A DNA stretch of 64,000 nucleotides from Sphingopyxis sp. DBS4 (GTDB lineage Bacteria > Pseudomonadota > Alphaproteobacteria > Sphingomonadales > Sphingomonadaceae): contig NZ_CP102384.1 in assembly GCF_024628865.1 (NCBI RefSeq), forward strand, positions 3,235,001-3,299,000, given 5' to 3'. Shown in pieces: positions 1 through 9,656 of the stretch. The notes beneath the pieces were generated by a model, which was given only the letters and a program-made list of their open reading frames with translations, had not been told where the DNA came from and did no database searches. How positions within the stretch are numbered: position 1 is the stretch's first letter; each line of letters starts with the position of its first letter. A program made the translations under genes and the position numbers.

Positions 1-1
1 G

Positions 2-169
2 CGAGCGGTCCAATTGCGATTCCTCCGCCGTGTCCTCGAAGCAGTACGCACCGGGGATTCCGAAGCGGCGCGTCAGGCCATGGCCCGGCTCGTCTCGGGA
101 TCCGCGTCCTATCTGGCAGAGCGAAGCCCCGAGCTTGTATCCCAGCGTGTCAGGTGGGGGCAGATTTAG
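2..169 (+). CDS. GntR/FadR-family regulator, C-terminal end (partial)
   Basis: This open frame enters from the left edge and stops at TAG 167-169. Its 55 residues resemble the last two helices of an FCD ligand-binding domain, with the pattern R-R-V-L-E-A-V-R-T-G-D-S-E-A-A-R near the middle, the usual helix of FadR-type GntR repressors. It lies 42 bases upstream of the catabolic operon on the same strand, so it is a likely local regulator of that operon; that role is inferred from position only. The DNA-binding half is outside the window. Confidence 0.6.
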   Translation, partial: RAVQLRFLRRVLEAVRTGDSEAARQAMARLVSGSASYLAERSPELVSQRVRWGQI

Positions 170-211
170 AAAATTGCGTCTGATCGGGCGCGGAACGGAG
201 AGGGTAGGATA

Positions 212-1354
212 ATGGCGCTGAAGAGCCCTGTTTGCAAAATTCTCGGGATCGAATATCCGATTCTTCTGGCTGGAATGGGCGGGGCGAGCGTGCCTGCACT
301 CGCTGCCGCGGTGTCGAACGCAGGCGGACTTGGTGTTCTCGGCGCTGCCGCATGCTCGCCCGACCAGTTACGTAGCTGGATCAGGCAAACCCGCGAGATG
401 ACCGACATGCCTTTTGGGGTCGATACCTTGCTGCCGGCGTCTGTCAGGCGCGGTTCGGCGCCGGAGAGCGGAGGTGTAGCAGAAAACCCCCTGGCTTTGC
501 TCGGCGAATATCAGGAGTTCACCCGCGAATTCATGGAGCGCGAGCATTTGCCCGCAGTGGACGCCGCCACGGCGATGCGCGCGGCGGGCGCCCCGGACAT
601 GGGCAAGGGCGGACTGCAGCTGTTCTCGCGGGAGTTCTTCGAAGCGCAGATGGAAGTAATCATCGAAGAAAAAGTGCCGGTCTATGCCGCAGGCCTTGGC
701 AATCCCGAACCGTGGATGGAACGCCTTCATGCCAATGGCACCAAGGTCATGGCGGTGATCGGAAAGGTCAAGCACGCCCTGCAGGTAGTGGAATCGGGTA
801 TCGACCTGATCGTCGCGCAGGGTCACGACGGCGGCGGCCACAACTCTCCTGTCGGAACCTTCTCGCTGATTCCGCAAGTGGTTGATGCAGTCGGCGATCG
901 TGTTCCCGTAATCGGTGCGGGAGGAATAGCCGATGGTCGCGGAGTCGCCGCAGCGATGATGCTCGGCGCCCAGGGGGCGTGGATCGGATCGGCGTTCCTC
1001 GCAACCGACGAAGCAGGTATCGAACAATTTCAGAAAGAAGCCATCACCGAAAGCGGCGATGCCGATACGGTGGTCAGCCGATCGCTAACGGGCAAGCCTG
1101 CCCGGATGATTCGGAACAAATGGGCCGATGCTTGGGTGGCGGCCGGCAAAGAGCCGCTTCCGATGCCTTATCAGTCGATGGTTTCGGGGCCTGTCATGGC
1201 TTCTGGCATCAAGGCCGCACGCAAGGACATCATGCCCGGCTTCGCAGGCCAGGGGATTGGTCTGATCGATGCGATCCGCCCAGCGGCAGTCGTGATGCGC
1301 GACCTTATAGAGGGCGCGGAGAGAGCATTGGCCGGCGCCGGAACTCATTTCTGA
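212..1354 (+). CDS. Nitronate monooxygenase / 2-nitropropane dioxygenase-like flavoprotein
   Basis: A 380-residue TIM-barrel FMN protein of the NMO family. The N-terminus carries the Gly-rich strand P-I-L-L-A-G-M-G-G, the middle has A-Q-G-H-D-G-G-G-H (about residues 201-209), and the following [11 protein letters not shown] is the phosphate-binding loop of the flavin. Members oxidise nitronates or act as enoyl-type reductases of unknown substrate. ATG 212 follows a GGAGAGGG-like ribosome site. It is the first gene of the operon, 25 bases before the thiolase-like gene. In sphingomonad and actinobacterial steroid or terpenoid clusters such proteins recur without a proved role, so the exact reaction here is open. 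Confidence 0.85.
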   Translation: MALKSPVCKILGIEYPILLAGMGGASVPALAAAVSNAGGLGVLGAAACSPDQLRSWIRQTREMTDMPFGVDTLLPASVRRGSAPESGGVAENPLALLGEYQEFTREFMEREHLPAVDAATAMRAAGAPDMGKGGLQLFSREFFEAQMEVIIEEKVPVYAAGLGNPEPWMERLHANGTKVMAVIGKVKHALQVVESGIDLIVAQGHDGGGHNSPVGTFSLIPQVVDAVGDRVPVIGAGGIADGRGVAAAMMLGAQGAWIGSAFLATDEAGIEQFQKEAITESGDADTVVSRSLTGKPARMIRNKWADAWVAAGKEPLPMPYQSMVSGPVMASGIKAARKDIMPGFAGQGIGLIDAIRPAAVVMRDLIEGAERALAGAGTHF

Positions 1355-1379
1355 CCGGCGAGCGAGACAGGGACGCGGC

Positions 1380-2570
1380 ATGAATCTTTCATCCACCCTT
1401 TCCTTTGCCGACAAGGCAGCAATCACCGGGGTCGGCCAGACCGATTTCGTCAAGGGCACCGAGCGGACTGCAGTGGAAATGATGCTCACCGCCTCGCGCC
1501 GGGCCATCGCGGATGCTGGACTGAAACCCTCCGATATCGACGGCATGGTGCCGCCGCCAATCTATACGACGTCGGAGGAGATGGCCGCCAATCTGGGCAT
1601 TGATGTGCTGCGCTATGCGGCAACCGTGCACATGGGCGGCGCCAGCCCGACAACGGCACTACAGAATGCCGCCATGGCGATCGCCTGTGGTCTATGCGAT
1701 CATGTGCTCGTGACACTGGGCTGGAACGGCTATTCCGCTCTCAGACCTAAGCCGGGCGCCCCGCCCACCCGGCCGATGAACATGAACACCCTGACCAATA
1801 CGATCCAAGGCTACTACAGCCCCTACGGCGTATTGTTGCCGGTGCAGATGTACGCCTGGCTGGCGACCCGTCACTCGAAGCTCTACGGCGTTGGCGAAGA
1901 TGCGATGGCGGCCGTGGCGCTCGCCTGCCGCCGTCATGCGCAATTGAATCCACGCGCCTTTACCTATGGCCGCGAACTCGACGCGGAAACCTATTATTCG
2001 GCGCGCTGGATATCTGAGCCGTTTCGCCTCTACGATTGCTGCCTCGAGACCGATGGCGCCTGTGCTGTCGTCCTCTCGCGCATGGACCGTGCCAAAGACA
2101 TGCCGCATGTGCCCGTCAGCATCGCCGGCGCGGCCGAAGGCCATCCCTATCCCGCCGACGACATCCCTTCCCGCCCCGACCCCTTCAAGATCGGCCTCAG
2201 CGATGCCGCCCCGCGCGCATTCGATATGGCGGGCGTCACGCGCGACGACATGGACTTCCTCCAGATCTACGATTGTTTCACCTATATCGTTCTGCTGCAG
2301 CTCGAATCGCTCGGATATTGCGAGCCTGGCGCGCAGGCCGAATTTGTCGCCAATGGCCAGATCGAGCTGGGCGGGCGCTTACCGATCAACACCCATGGCG
2401 GCTTGCTTAGCGAGGCGCATGTCTGGGGTCTCAACCATGTTGTGGAAGCAGTACGACAGCTGCGCCATGACTGCGGCGAGCGTCAAGTGATCGGAGCCCA
2501 GACCGGCCTTGTGACAGGCTGGGGAGACCTTGGCGATGGCAGCATCGCGATCCTCAGGAGGTTTGCATGA
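1380..2570 (+). CDS. Thiolase-fold protein, probable side-chain aldolase (Ltp2/SCP2-thiolase-like)
   Basis: A 396-residue thiolase-superfamily protein. The usual nucleophilic cysteine of true thiolases is absent: the corresponding segment reads [11 protein letters not shown]. The C-terminal signature is [11 protein letters not shown], as in lipid-transfer-type aldolases, rather than the thiolase Asn-Gly-Gly with a Cys-Gly-x-Gly loop. It ends in ATGA shared with the DUF35 gene, and such pairs form Ltp2-DUF35 complexes that cleave beta-hydroxyacyl-CoA side chains of steroids by retro-aldol reaction. I therefore favour aldolase over thiolase; the substrate is unknown. Confidence 0.8.
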   Translation: MNLSSTLSFADKAAITGVGQTDFVKGTERTAVEMMLTASRRAIADAGLKPSDIDGMVPPPIYTTSEEMAANLGIDVLRYAATVHMGGASPTTALQNAAMAIACGLCDHVLVTLGWNGYSALRPKPGAPPTRPMNMNTLTNTIQGYYSPYGVLLPVQMYAWLATRHSKLYGVGEDAMAAVALACRRHAQLNPRAFTYGRELDAETYYSARWISEPFRLYDCCLETDGACAVVLSRMDRAKDMPHVPVSIAGAAEGHPYPADDIPSRPDPFKIGLSDAAPRAFDMAGVTRDDMDFLQIYDCFTYIVLLQLESLGYCEPGAQAEFVANGQIELGGRLPINTHGGLLSEAHVWGLNHVVEAVRQLRHDCGERQVIGAQTGLVTGWGDLGDGSIAILRRFA

Positions 2571-3028
2571 GCGACGAGCATGATGTGCCTCCCAAGGCGC
2601 GGCCCTCCGCGCAGGCAACGCCGGCCAAGCCGCAGCCGCGGCCGCAGGACCCGATCGAACAGGAGTTCTGGAGGCTGTGCCAGGACGGTCAACTCTATTT
2701 CCAGCGTTGCGGAAGTTGCGGCATCTTTCGCCACCTGCCTCGCTACATGTGTGCACGATGCGGCTCGCCAGACTATTCCTGGGAACCCAGCAGCGGCAAG
2801 GGCACGCTTTTTTCCTGGACCGTGACCCATCAGGCGCTGCACCCCGCTTTTGCCGCCGACGTCCCGTTCGTGGCTGCCGTGGTGGAACTTGAGGAAGGCG
2901 TGCGCATGGCCACGCGCCTCGTGGATTGCGAGCGTGACATCCTCGCACTCGATCTGCCGGTCGAACTCGATTTCGAAATGATCGGGGGGGACTTTCGCCT
3001 TCCTGTTTTTCGTCCGCGTGAAGGGTAG
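2567..3028 (+). CDS. DUF35 zinc-ribbon/OB-fold protein, aldolase partner
   Basis: A 153-residue protein. After a Pro/Ala-rich N-terminus it has a rubredoxin-like zinc ribbon (C-G-S-C about residues 50-53 and C-A-R-C about 64-67) followed by an OB-fold acyl-CoA-binding domain with the typical G-K-G-T-L-F-S-W-T strand. DUF35 proteins bind thiolase-fold enzymes or MaoC hydratases and supply part of the CoA site. The start codon overlaps the stop of the upstream thiolase-like gene by four bases, which supports a stoichiometric complex. Confidence 0.88.
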   Translation: MSDEHDVPPKARPSAQATPAKPQPRPQDPIEQEFWRLCQDGQLYFQRCGSCGIFRHLPRYMCARCGSPDYSWEPSSGKGTLFSWTVTHQALHPAFAADVPFVAAVVELEEGVRMATRLVDCERDILALDLPVELDFEMIGGDFRLPVFRPREG

Positions 3029-3035
3029 AGACGAC

Positions 3036-4286
3036 ATGGATCTCGACTACGGCCCCCAATATGACGCCTTCCGCGCGGAGATCCGCGCCTTCATCAATGC
3101 GCACAGACATTTGGCGCCACCCTCCGCCACCCGGTTCTCCCGGCCCTCAGCCGAAGCTATCCGATGGCAAAAGCTATTGATCGAGCACGGCTATACGGCG
3201 CGCACGATACCGGCCGAATATGGCGGCTACGGAGCGGCGCCGGATATACTCAAATCGCGCATTATCGCGGAAGAGTTTTCGCGAGCTCGGCTTCCGAGCG
3301 GCTTGGCGAACCAGGGCATCTCAATGCTCGTCCCGACTTTGCTCGAGTTGGGCACCGATGAACAGAAGCGGCGGTGGATCGCAGCAACGCTGACGGGCGA
3401 AGTCGTGTGGTGCCAAGGATATTCCGAACCCGGTGCGGGATCGGACCTCGCCAACCTCAAGACCAGCGCGCGCATCGAAAATGGAGAATTCGTTATAAAT
3501 GGCCAGAAAATCTGGACCAGCACCGCGAAGCAAGCCGACATGATCTTTTGCCTTGTGAGGACCGAACTCGAGGCCTCGAAGCATAGCGGTATCTCTTATC
3601 TGATTTTCTCGATGGACATACCGGGGATCGAGGTACGCCCCTTGAAGACGATGACCGGTCACGCCGAGTTCAACGAGACATTCTTTACTAATGTGCGGGT
3701 TCCGGTGGACCAGATCGTCGGCCAGCGAGGACAGGGCTGGTTCGTCGCGAACGCAACGCTTGGCCACGAGCGCGGAATGCTGGGCGATCCCGACGCACTC
3801 GAGAACCGGCTGCAGGCATTGATTGGCCTGATGCAGCAGGAATCCATCGGCGAAGGTCGGGCGATCGACAATGCGGTCCTGCGCGACCGGCTGGTGGCGC
3901 TCCAGGCCGAAGTGACGGCGATGAAATGTAATGGAATGCGCATTCTATCGAACAGCCTCAAGGGCGAGCCTGGCGGCATGGCGAAGCTGATCGTCAAACT
4001 GCAGAGTTGCGAGGTCGCGCATCAGATCTCTGCGCTGGCGATCGACGCGATGGGCGAGATGGGCATTTTGTATCACCGCAGCCCGCGGGAACGAGACGGA
4101 GGGGCTTGGCAATGGAACTATATGTTCCAACTCGGCCTCATAATAGGTGGCGGCACCGCGCAGATCCAGAAGAACATCATCGCCGAACGTGGCCTAGAGA
4201 TGCCGCGCGAGCCGAAGCTGGCGCGGATTTCCGACGAAGCGAAGGGAGCGGCAGGCATGCAGACCGACAGGCAGGGAGCGGCGTGA
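3036..4286 (+). CDS. Acyl-CoA dehydrogenase (first of two)
   Basis: A 416-residue FAD-dependent acyl-CoA dehydrogenase. Visible hallmarks are the flavin/substrate strand S-E-P-G-A-G-S-D, the W-T-S-T motif, and the C-terminal G-G-G-T-A-Q-I-Q-K-N-I-I-A-E-R helix. I chose ATG 3036 because AAGGGTAG lies just upstream; a GTG at 3018 in the same frame would overlap the preceding gene and lacks such a site. The stop TGA shares its last base with the ATG of the next dehydrogenase. Adjacent unequal pairs such as this commonly make alpha2beta2 enzymes that act on steroid or other bulky side-chain CoA esters. Confidence 0.9.
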   Translation: MDLDYGPQYDAFRAEIRAFINAHRHLAPPSATRFSRPSAEAIRWQKLLIEHGYTARTIPAEYGGYGAAPDILKSRIIAEEFSRARLPSGLANQGISMLVPTLLELGTDEQKRRWIAATLTGEVVWCQGYSEPGAGSDLANLKTSARIENGEFVINGQKIWTSTAKQADMIFCLVRTELEASKHSGISYLIFSMDIPGIEVRPLKTMTGHAEFNETFFTNVRVPVDQIVGQRGQGWFVANATLGHERGMLGDPDALENRLQALIGLMQQESIGEGRAIDNAVLRDRLVALQAEVTAMKCNGMRILSNSLKGEPGGMAKLIVKLQSCEVAHQISALAIDAMGEMGILYHRSPRERDGGAWQWNYMFQLGLIIGGGTAQIQKNIIAERGLEMPREPKLARISDEAKGAAGMQTDRQGAA

Positions 4287-5377
4287 TGGACTTCGGCCTT
4301 TCGCAGGATCAGCAGATACTGCGCGACGCAGTTGCGCGGTGTCTTGCCGATACCTCCCCGCTTGAGCATGTCCGCGAATGTGCCGGGCGCGACAACCCGT
4401 TAAGTGACACTATTTTCGGAGCCCTCCACGATCTGGCGGTCCCAGCCATGCTTGTCCCCGAAGAGCATGGTGGCCTAGGCATGACCCTTCTCGACGCTGC
4501 GGTCGTGGCGGAACAACTCGCCTATGCGGTCACACCAGCGCCATTTCTAGCCAGCGTAGTTCTCGCCCCGATCGCGCTGAGCGAGGCAGGAACTAACAAG
4601 CAAAAGTGCCAATGGCTTCCGAAGATCGCGCGTGGCGAGGCCCGTATCGGAGTCGCGATTTCCGCGACGGTCCAGGCGCGCGACGGCGCGGGAGTTCAAT
4701 TCGTCGAAGGGAAGCTTAGCGGCACCGCCCTGTTCTGCCTCGATTTCGAAGGCGCGGACGCGTATCTCGTAGCGGACGCCGGTGGCAGGCTGCACCTCGT
4801 CCCAGCCCTAGCATCGGGACTCAAGGCGACCCGCCTCACCACCATCGATCGCACGCGCAGCGTGGGAGAATTGTCCTTTGCGGCTGTCGAGACCGATCCG
4901 CTTGCCGACGACGGCGGCACAGCATCGGCTCGGCTGCGCGATGCTGGCCGCGTGATCCTTGCCGCCGACAGCTTAGGCGCAGGGCAGGCCATGATTGAAA
5001 AGGCGGTCGATTATGCTGGTCAGCGAGAGCAGTTCGGCCGCCCTATCGGCAGCTTCCAGGCGGTAAAGCACATGTGCGCCGAAATGGCCGCACGCCATGA
5101 ACCGTGCCGCGCGCTGGTCTGGTACGCCGCCCATGTCTTCGATGCGCTGCCGGAGGATGCATCTCTCGCGGCTTGCCATGCGAAATCCCTCACGGGCGAC
5201 GTCCACCGATTTGTCGCCCGCACCGCCACTGAAGTGCATGGCGGGATGGGGTTCACCGATCTGCTCGGCCTGCACTACTGGTTCAAACGGATCGGCTTCG
5301 ATCGGCAGGTCTTGGGTGGCCCCGAAGCGGTGCGAGCCGAGGCAGCGGCTCTGCAGGGTTGGACGAGAGCAGCCTGA
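4286..5377 (+). CDS. Acyl-CoA dehydrogenase (second of two)
   Basis: A 363-residue acyl-CoA dehydrogenase homologue, shorter than the preceding one. It has the Q-R-E-Q-F-G-R-P-I-G-S-F-Q flavin-binding helix and a C-terminal E-V-H-G-G-M-G-F-T motif, while the substrate-face loop is less conserved, as in the non-catalytic or half-site partner of heteromeric dehydrogenases. ATG 4286 overlaps the previous stop (TGATG), so translation is coupled. The same frame is open further upstream, but that part lies inside the preceding gene and looks like a shadow. Substrate unknown; partnership with the upstream gene is inferred. Confidence 0.88.
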   Translation: MDFGLSQDQQILRDAVARCLADTSPLEHVRECAGRDNPLSDTIFGALHDLAVPAMLVPEEHGGLGMTLLDAAVVAEQLAYAVTPAPFLASVVLAPIALSEAGTNKQKCQWLPKIARGEARIGVAISATVQARDGAGVQFVEGKLSGTALFCLDFEGADAYLVADAGGRLHLVPALASGLKATRLTTIDRTRSVGELSFAAVETDPLADDGGTASARLRDAGRVILAADSLGAGQAMIEKAVDYAGQREQFGRPIGSFQAVKHMCAEMAARHEPCRALVWYAAHVFDALPEDASLAACHAKSLTGDVHRFVARTATEVHGGMGFTDLLGLHYWFKRIGFDRQVLGGPEAVRAEAAALQGWTRAA

Positions 5378-5434
5378 TAGTAACGGGAGTCATGCGCCCC
5401 GATGCTGCGGCCCCGTCCAGAGAGGAGAATCAAT

Positions 5435-7048
5435 GTGATCGACTGGAATCTCGGGGATATTCTCGACGCGATCGAGCCCTTCATGCCCGAAGATGCGCCG
5501 GCTCTGATACATGGAGACCGGATCGTCACCTGGCCCGAGATGTCGGCGCGCTCGAACAATATCGCCCGCGGGTTGCGCCAACGCGGCATCCGCGATGGCG
5601 CGAAGGTCGCCTTCTATATGCGCAACCGACCCGAATATGGCGAGTTGATGGCGGCCTGCTTCAAGGGGCGTTTGACGCATGTGAACATCAATTACCGTTA
5701 TCGGGCCGAAGAGGTGTTTTATATCTTCGACGATTCCGACAGCGAGGTCATCGTTTACAGTTCGGAATTCCGCGACACTATCGTCGAACTCAACGACCGG
5801 CTTAGGAAGGTTCGCACCTTCGTCGAAATTGGCGAGCTGTCTTCAATCGCGCCCTTTGCGATCCACTATGAGACTCTCGCGCAAGAGGGGGACGGATCGG
5901 CGCTCGGCATCACACGCTCGCCCGCCGATCTGCTTTTCATCTATACGGGTGGTACGACCGGAATGCCCAAGGGCGTGATGTGGCGTCATGATGACATGCG
6001 CAAGGCCCAACTCGACGCACAGAAGTTGCTCGGCCCCGTTCCAGAGACACTCGAAGAAAATGTCGCGCTGATCGCCCGCGAAGGCCCGGGCAGGCGCACG
6101 CTTTCCTCTTGCCCGCTGATGCACGGAACGGGCTTTATCACTGCGATCGGCACGCTGATGTCTGGCGGCGCGATAGTTACGTTGGAGGCATGGTCTTTCG
6201 ATGCCGAGGAACTGTGGGATACGGTGGAAAGGCACAAGGTGGAAGGTATAGCGATCGTGGGCGACGCCTTTGCCAAGCCAATGCTTTCCGCGCTCGACGA
6301 CCACCCTGGCCGCTGGGATACCAGCAGCCTCGTTACAATCCTCTCTTCCGGTGTGATGTGGAGCAAGGAGGTCAAGTCCGGCCTGTGCCGGCATATTCCG
6401 CAAATCGTACTGATGGACAGTTTTGGCGCATCCGAAGGCCTCGGCTTCGGCCTTGCCGTCACCACTGCGGAGGGCGGCACGAACACCGCGAAATTTGGGA
6501 TCGGCGAGTTCTGCGATGTTTTCGACGAAACCGACCAGAAAGTCGAACCGGGGAGCGGCGTGCCGGGATTTATCGCCCGGAAGGGTGCGATCCCCATAGG
6601 CTATTACAAGGACCCCGAGAAATCCGCGAAGACGTTTCGCACGATCGATGGGGTGCGCTATTCCATTCCGGGCGACTGGTGTCGGGTAGAAGCCGATGGC
6701 AGCCTGACCTTGCTCGGCCGCGGAAGCGTCTGCATCAACACGGCGGGAGAGAAAGTTTATCCCGAGGAGGTCGAGGAAGTGCTCAAGACCCATCCCGCCA
6801 TCGGGGACGCGCTGGTCGTAGGCGTGCCGGATGATAAATGGGGCCAAGCCGTAACCGCGATCGTCCACCTCAACGACCACGCCCAGTTCGACGAACAAGC
6901 GGTCAAAACCCATGTGCGCGCACATTTGGCGGGATACAAAACTCCCAAGACCATAATTCCGACAGACATCCCCATGCGAGCCTCGAACGGCAAGGCCGAT
7001 TATGCAACGGCAAAAGCGATTGCCGAACGATCGAATGTCGCGACGTGA
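5435..7048 (+). CDS. AMP-forming acyl-CoA synthetase
   Basis: A 537-residue member of the adenylate-forming (ANL) family. The P-loop Y-T-G-G-T-T-G-M-P-K-G lies around residue 172, the hinge region reads L-L-G-R-G-S-V-C-I-N-T-A-G-E-K-V-Y-P-E-E, and the catalytic lysine is in S-N-G-K-A-D-Y near the C-terminus. It would activate a carboxylic acid released in the pathway to its CoA ester. GTG 5435 is preferred because AGAGGAGA sits seven bases before it; an upstream ATG at 5402 has no such site. The end overlaps the GTG of the monooxygenase gene. Confidence 0.9.
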   Translation: MIDWNLGDILDAIEPFMPEDAPALIHGDRIVTWPEMSARSNNIARGLRQRGIRDGAKVAFYMRNRPEYGELMAACFKGRLTHVNINYRYRAEEVFYIFDDSDSEVIVYSSEFRDTIVELNDRLRKVRTFVEIGELSSIAPFAIHYETLAQEGDGSALGITRSPADLLFIYTGGTTGMPKGVMWRHDDMRKAQLDAQKLLGPVPETLEENVALIAREGPGRRTLSSCPLMHGTGFITAIGTLMSGGAIVTLEAWSFDAEELWDTVERHKVEGIAIVGDAFAKPMLSALDDHPGRWDTSSLVTILSSGVMWSKEVKSGLCRHIPQIVLMDSFGASEGLGFGLAVTTAEGGTNTAKFGIGEFCDVFDETDQKVEPGSGVPGFIARKGAIPIGYYKDPEKSAKTFRTIDGVRYSIPGDWCRVEADGSLTLLGRGSVCINTAGEKVYPEEVEEVLKTHPAIGDALVVGVPDDKWGQAVTAIVHLNDHAQFDEQAVKTHVRAHLAGYKTPKTIIPTDIPMRASNGKADYATAKAIAERSNVAT

Positions 7049-8682
7049 GATCGACTGGCTCTCCCGATTACGATGCCGTGATCGTCGGTGCAGGCTTCAG
7101 CGGCATCTATCTGCTGCACAAATTGCGTGACGCCGGGTTCAAGGTGCTGCTGGTAGATGCGGCCGCCCAGCCCGGCGGCATTTGGTACTGGAATTGCTAT
7201 CCCGGTGCCCGCGTGGACTCGCAGGTACCGCTCTATGAGTTTTCGATACCCGAGGTTTGGAAATCATGGGCCTGGAGCGAGCGCTTTCCCGGATGGAAGG
7301 AGCTCAGAGCCTATTTCCGGCATGTTTGCGATACGCTGGGCCTTTGGCCGCTTATGCGGATGGGATCGAGGGTCCAAAGCGCAAGGTTCGATGAAGAGGG
7401 ACGACGGTGGCGCCTGCAGCTTGAGGGCGGGGAAGGAATATCGACACACTTCCTTCTGCCCGCTTTGGGATTCGCATCGAAGCCGTATATTCCCGATATG
7501 CGAGGAATCGCGGCGTTCGAAGGCGATTGGTGTCACACGGCGCGATGGCCGCAACAGGGTATCGATCTTTCGGGCCGCCGGATCGCCGTCATCGGCACTG
7601 GTGCGAGCGGAGTGCAGATCGCGCAGGAGGCCGCCAAATGCGCAGAAAAGCTGACCTTGTTTCAGAGGACTCCTATTCTGGGCCTGCCCATGCGCCAGGA
7701 ACGGCTTACCGAAGACATTCAGCAGCGTGATAAGCAGGGCTATCCCGCCATTTTTGTTCGGCGCAAGCGAACGAACGGGGGATTCGAATGCCAGTCGCTT
7801 GACATCTCCGCGCTCGATGTAGACGCCACGACGCGCAACAACCATTTCGAGACCCTGTGGCGGCAGGGCGGCCTCAAATTCTGGTACAACAACTTTGCCG
7901 ACATACTGACCAATCGCGAAGCGAACCGCTACGCCTATGAGTTCTGGCGCAAAAAGGTTCTCGCGCGGATTATCGACCCCGTTCTGGCCGAGAAACTTGC
8001 GCCTGCGGAGCCGCCGCATCCTTTCGGCACGAAAAGACCCTCGCTCGAACAGGGATATTATGAAATTTTCGAGCAGGATAATGTCGCGCTGGTCGATCTG
8101 AAGGCAAACGCGATCATCCGTATCGAGCCCCAGGCCATCAAGATGGAAGACGGTGAGGTCGAATGCGATCTGATCATTTTTGCGACCGGCTTCGATGCCG
8201 GGCGTGGCGGGTTGATCGACATGAACATCACCGGGAGGGAGGGGCTTCCCCTTTGGCAGGCGTGGGAAGACGGTGTGCGCGCCTATCTCGGCATGGCGGT
8301 GTCGGGTTTTCCCAACATGTTGTTCGCTTATGGTCCTCTCAGCCCGTCGGGTTTCGCCAATGGCCCGACAAGCGCGGAAATACAGGGCGACTGGATTTGC
8401 GATTTCATGGTCTGGTTGCGTAGGAGGGACATCGATCTTTTCGAGGGCAAACCGGCTGCCGAAACTGGCTGGACTGAAATGGTTGCCGCGGCTGGCGCGA
8501 TGACGCTCTTTCCCGAGGCGGCCTCATGGTACATGGGCGCGAATATTCCGGGAAAGAAGCGCCAGCTCATCAATTTTCCGAGCGTGTCTGGCTATGCCGC
8601 GCTCTGCGACGAAGAGGCGGCCGGCAGCTATGCTGGCTTCGCTTTCGAAAAACTCACACGCAAGGACGGCCCAACAATATGA
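7045..8682 (+). CDS. Flavin-containing Baeyer-Villiger monooxygenase
   Basis: A 545-residue NADPH/FAD monooxygenase. It has the FAD Rossmann motif V-G-A-G-F-S-G near the N-terminus, the Baeyer-Villiger fingerprint F-E-G-D-W-C-H-T-A-R-W-P at about residues 157-168, and the second dinucleotide motif G-T-G-A-S-G around residue 190. Such enzymes insert oxygen next to a ketone, giving an ester or lactone; cyclohexanone, cyclopentadecanone and steroid monooxygenases are relatives. The start is the GTG in GTGA shared with the ligase stop, and the end shares ATGA with the hydrolase gene, so product hydrolysis is the likely next step. Confidence 0.92.
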   Translation: MRSTGSPDYDAVIVGAGFSGIYLLHKLRDAGFKVLLVDAAAQPGGIWYWNCYPGARVDSQVPLYEFSIPEVWKSWAWSERFPGWKELRAYFRHVCDTLGLWPLMRMGSRVQSARFDEEGRRWRLQLEGGEGISTHFLLPALGFASKPYIPDMRGIAAFEGDWCHTARWPQQGIDLSGRRIAVIGTGASGVQIAQEAAKCAEKLTLFQRTPILGLPMRQERLTEDIQQRDKQGYPAIFVRRKRTNGGFECQSLDISALDVDATTRNNHFETLWRQGGLKFWYNNFADILTNREANRYAYEFWRKKVLARIIDPVLAEKLAPAEPPHPFGTKRPSLEQGYYEIFEQDNVALVDLKANAIIRIEPQAIKMEDGEVECDLIIFATGFDAGRGGLIDMNITGREGLPLWQAWEDGVRAYLGMAVSGFPNMLFAYGPLSPSGFANGPTSAEIQGDWICDFMVWLRRRDIDLFEGKPAAETGWTEMVAAAGAMTLFPEAASWYMGANIPGKKRQLINFPSVSGYAALCDEEAAGSYAGFAFEKLTRKDGPTI

Positions 8683-9656
8683 ACGAGGCGGTAAAGATTG
8701 AAGATTGCCCCGAGGACATCGACGCTCTCTGGGCGGGCGATGGTTCGCATCTGCCCGAATGGTTCGTTTCCGCTCTCAGGGTGCCGCGCGAGGAAGGCTA
8801 TGTAGAGATCGAGGGTGCCAAAGCGCATTACTTTCGCTGGGGCGACCGGGCGAAACCCAAGGTACTGATGACGCACGGTTTTCTCTCGCATGCCCGCTGC
8901 TTTTCCTTCATCGCGCCGTTTCTGGCCGAAGATTATGATGTGGTGGCCTTCGATCTTGCCGGCATGGGCGACAGCGAAATGCGAGGGCACGCCGACCCCT
9001 TGGCCAGGGGGCGCGAGTTCGGCGAAATTGCCGAAGCGCTTGGACTGTTTGCGGATGGCCACAAGCCCACGATCATTGCCCACAGTTTCGGTTCTGGCGC
9101 AGCGTTGACGGCCGTCACCCAATCGCCCGATACCTTCTCCGGCATTGTGGTTTGCGACCTGATGGTCATGCGACCTGCGCTCTTGCAAGCGTATTGGAAT
9201 CTCCGCCGCGCCAGCCCCGGATCCGGCGACCCGGACAAAGCCAAAAGTCGCTATCCCAGCTACGACGCGGCGCGCAGTCGATACGTCCTTTCCCCACCCC
9301 AGCCTGTCGGTGAGCCATTTCTTTTGGACTATATGGCCTTTCATTCTCTGCGGCGTGACGGGGAGGGTTGGACGTGGAAATTCTCTCCCGAAGTGTTCCG
9401 GAGGAGCAACCGGCCCGACGAGTGGCTCACCATCGGCGAGCGCCTAGTGAACGCGCCGGGCCGCAAGGCTATCGTTCACGGCGAGGAGAGCCAGCTCTTC
9501 AACCGGGATTCCGTGGCATATGTTCGTGAACTGGGGGGAGGAGCCATTCCGATCATTGCCGTGCCTCAAGCCCGCCACCATCTGATGCTCGACCAGCCGC
9601 TGGCCTTTGTCACCGCGTTGAGGAGCCTTCTCCGGCTTTGGGAAGCGCCGACTTGA
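8679..9656 (+). CDS. Alpha/beta hydrolase (ester or lactone hydrolase)
   Basis: A 325-residue alpha/beta-hydrolase-fold protein. The oxyanion strand T-H-G-F-L-S-H-A-R, the acid turn F-D-L-A-G-M-G-D-S, a nucleophile elbow A-H-S-F-G (Ala instead of the first Gly of G-x-S-x-G) and a C-terminal A-R-H-H-L-M histidine are visible. The gene overlaps the monooxygenase by ATGA, which makes the Baeyer-Villiger ester or lactone its most likely substrate. It is the last gene of the operon; about 670 non-coding bases follow. Confidence 0.85.
   Translation: MNEAVKIEDCPEDIDALWAGDGSHLPEWFVSALRVPREEGYVEIEGAKAHYFRWGDRAKPKVLMTHGFLSHARCFSFIAPFLAEDYDVVAFDLAGMGDSEMRGHADPLARGREFGEIAEALGLFADGHKPTIIAHSFGSGAALTAVTQSPDTFSGIVVCDLMVMRPALLQAYWNLRRASPGSGDPDKAKSRYPSYDAARSRYVLSPPQPVGEPFLLDYMAFHSLRRDGEGWTWKFSPEVFRRSNRPDEWLTIGERLVNAPGRKAIVHGEESQLFNRDSVAYVRELGGGAIPIIAVPQARHHLMLDQPLAFVTALRSLLRLWEAPT

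Noticed and set aside
3018..3035. GTG 3018 as start of the first acyl-CoA dehydrogenase
   Set aside because: ATG 3036 has the ribosome site and matches family N-termini; the GTG lies within the DUF35 gene end.
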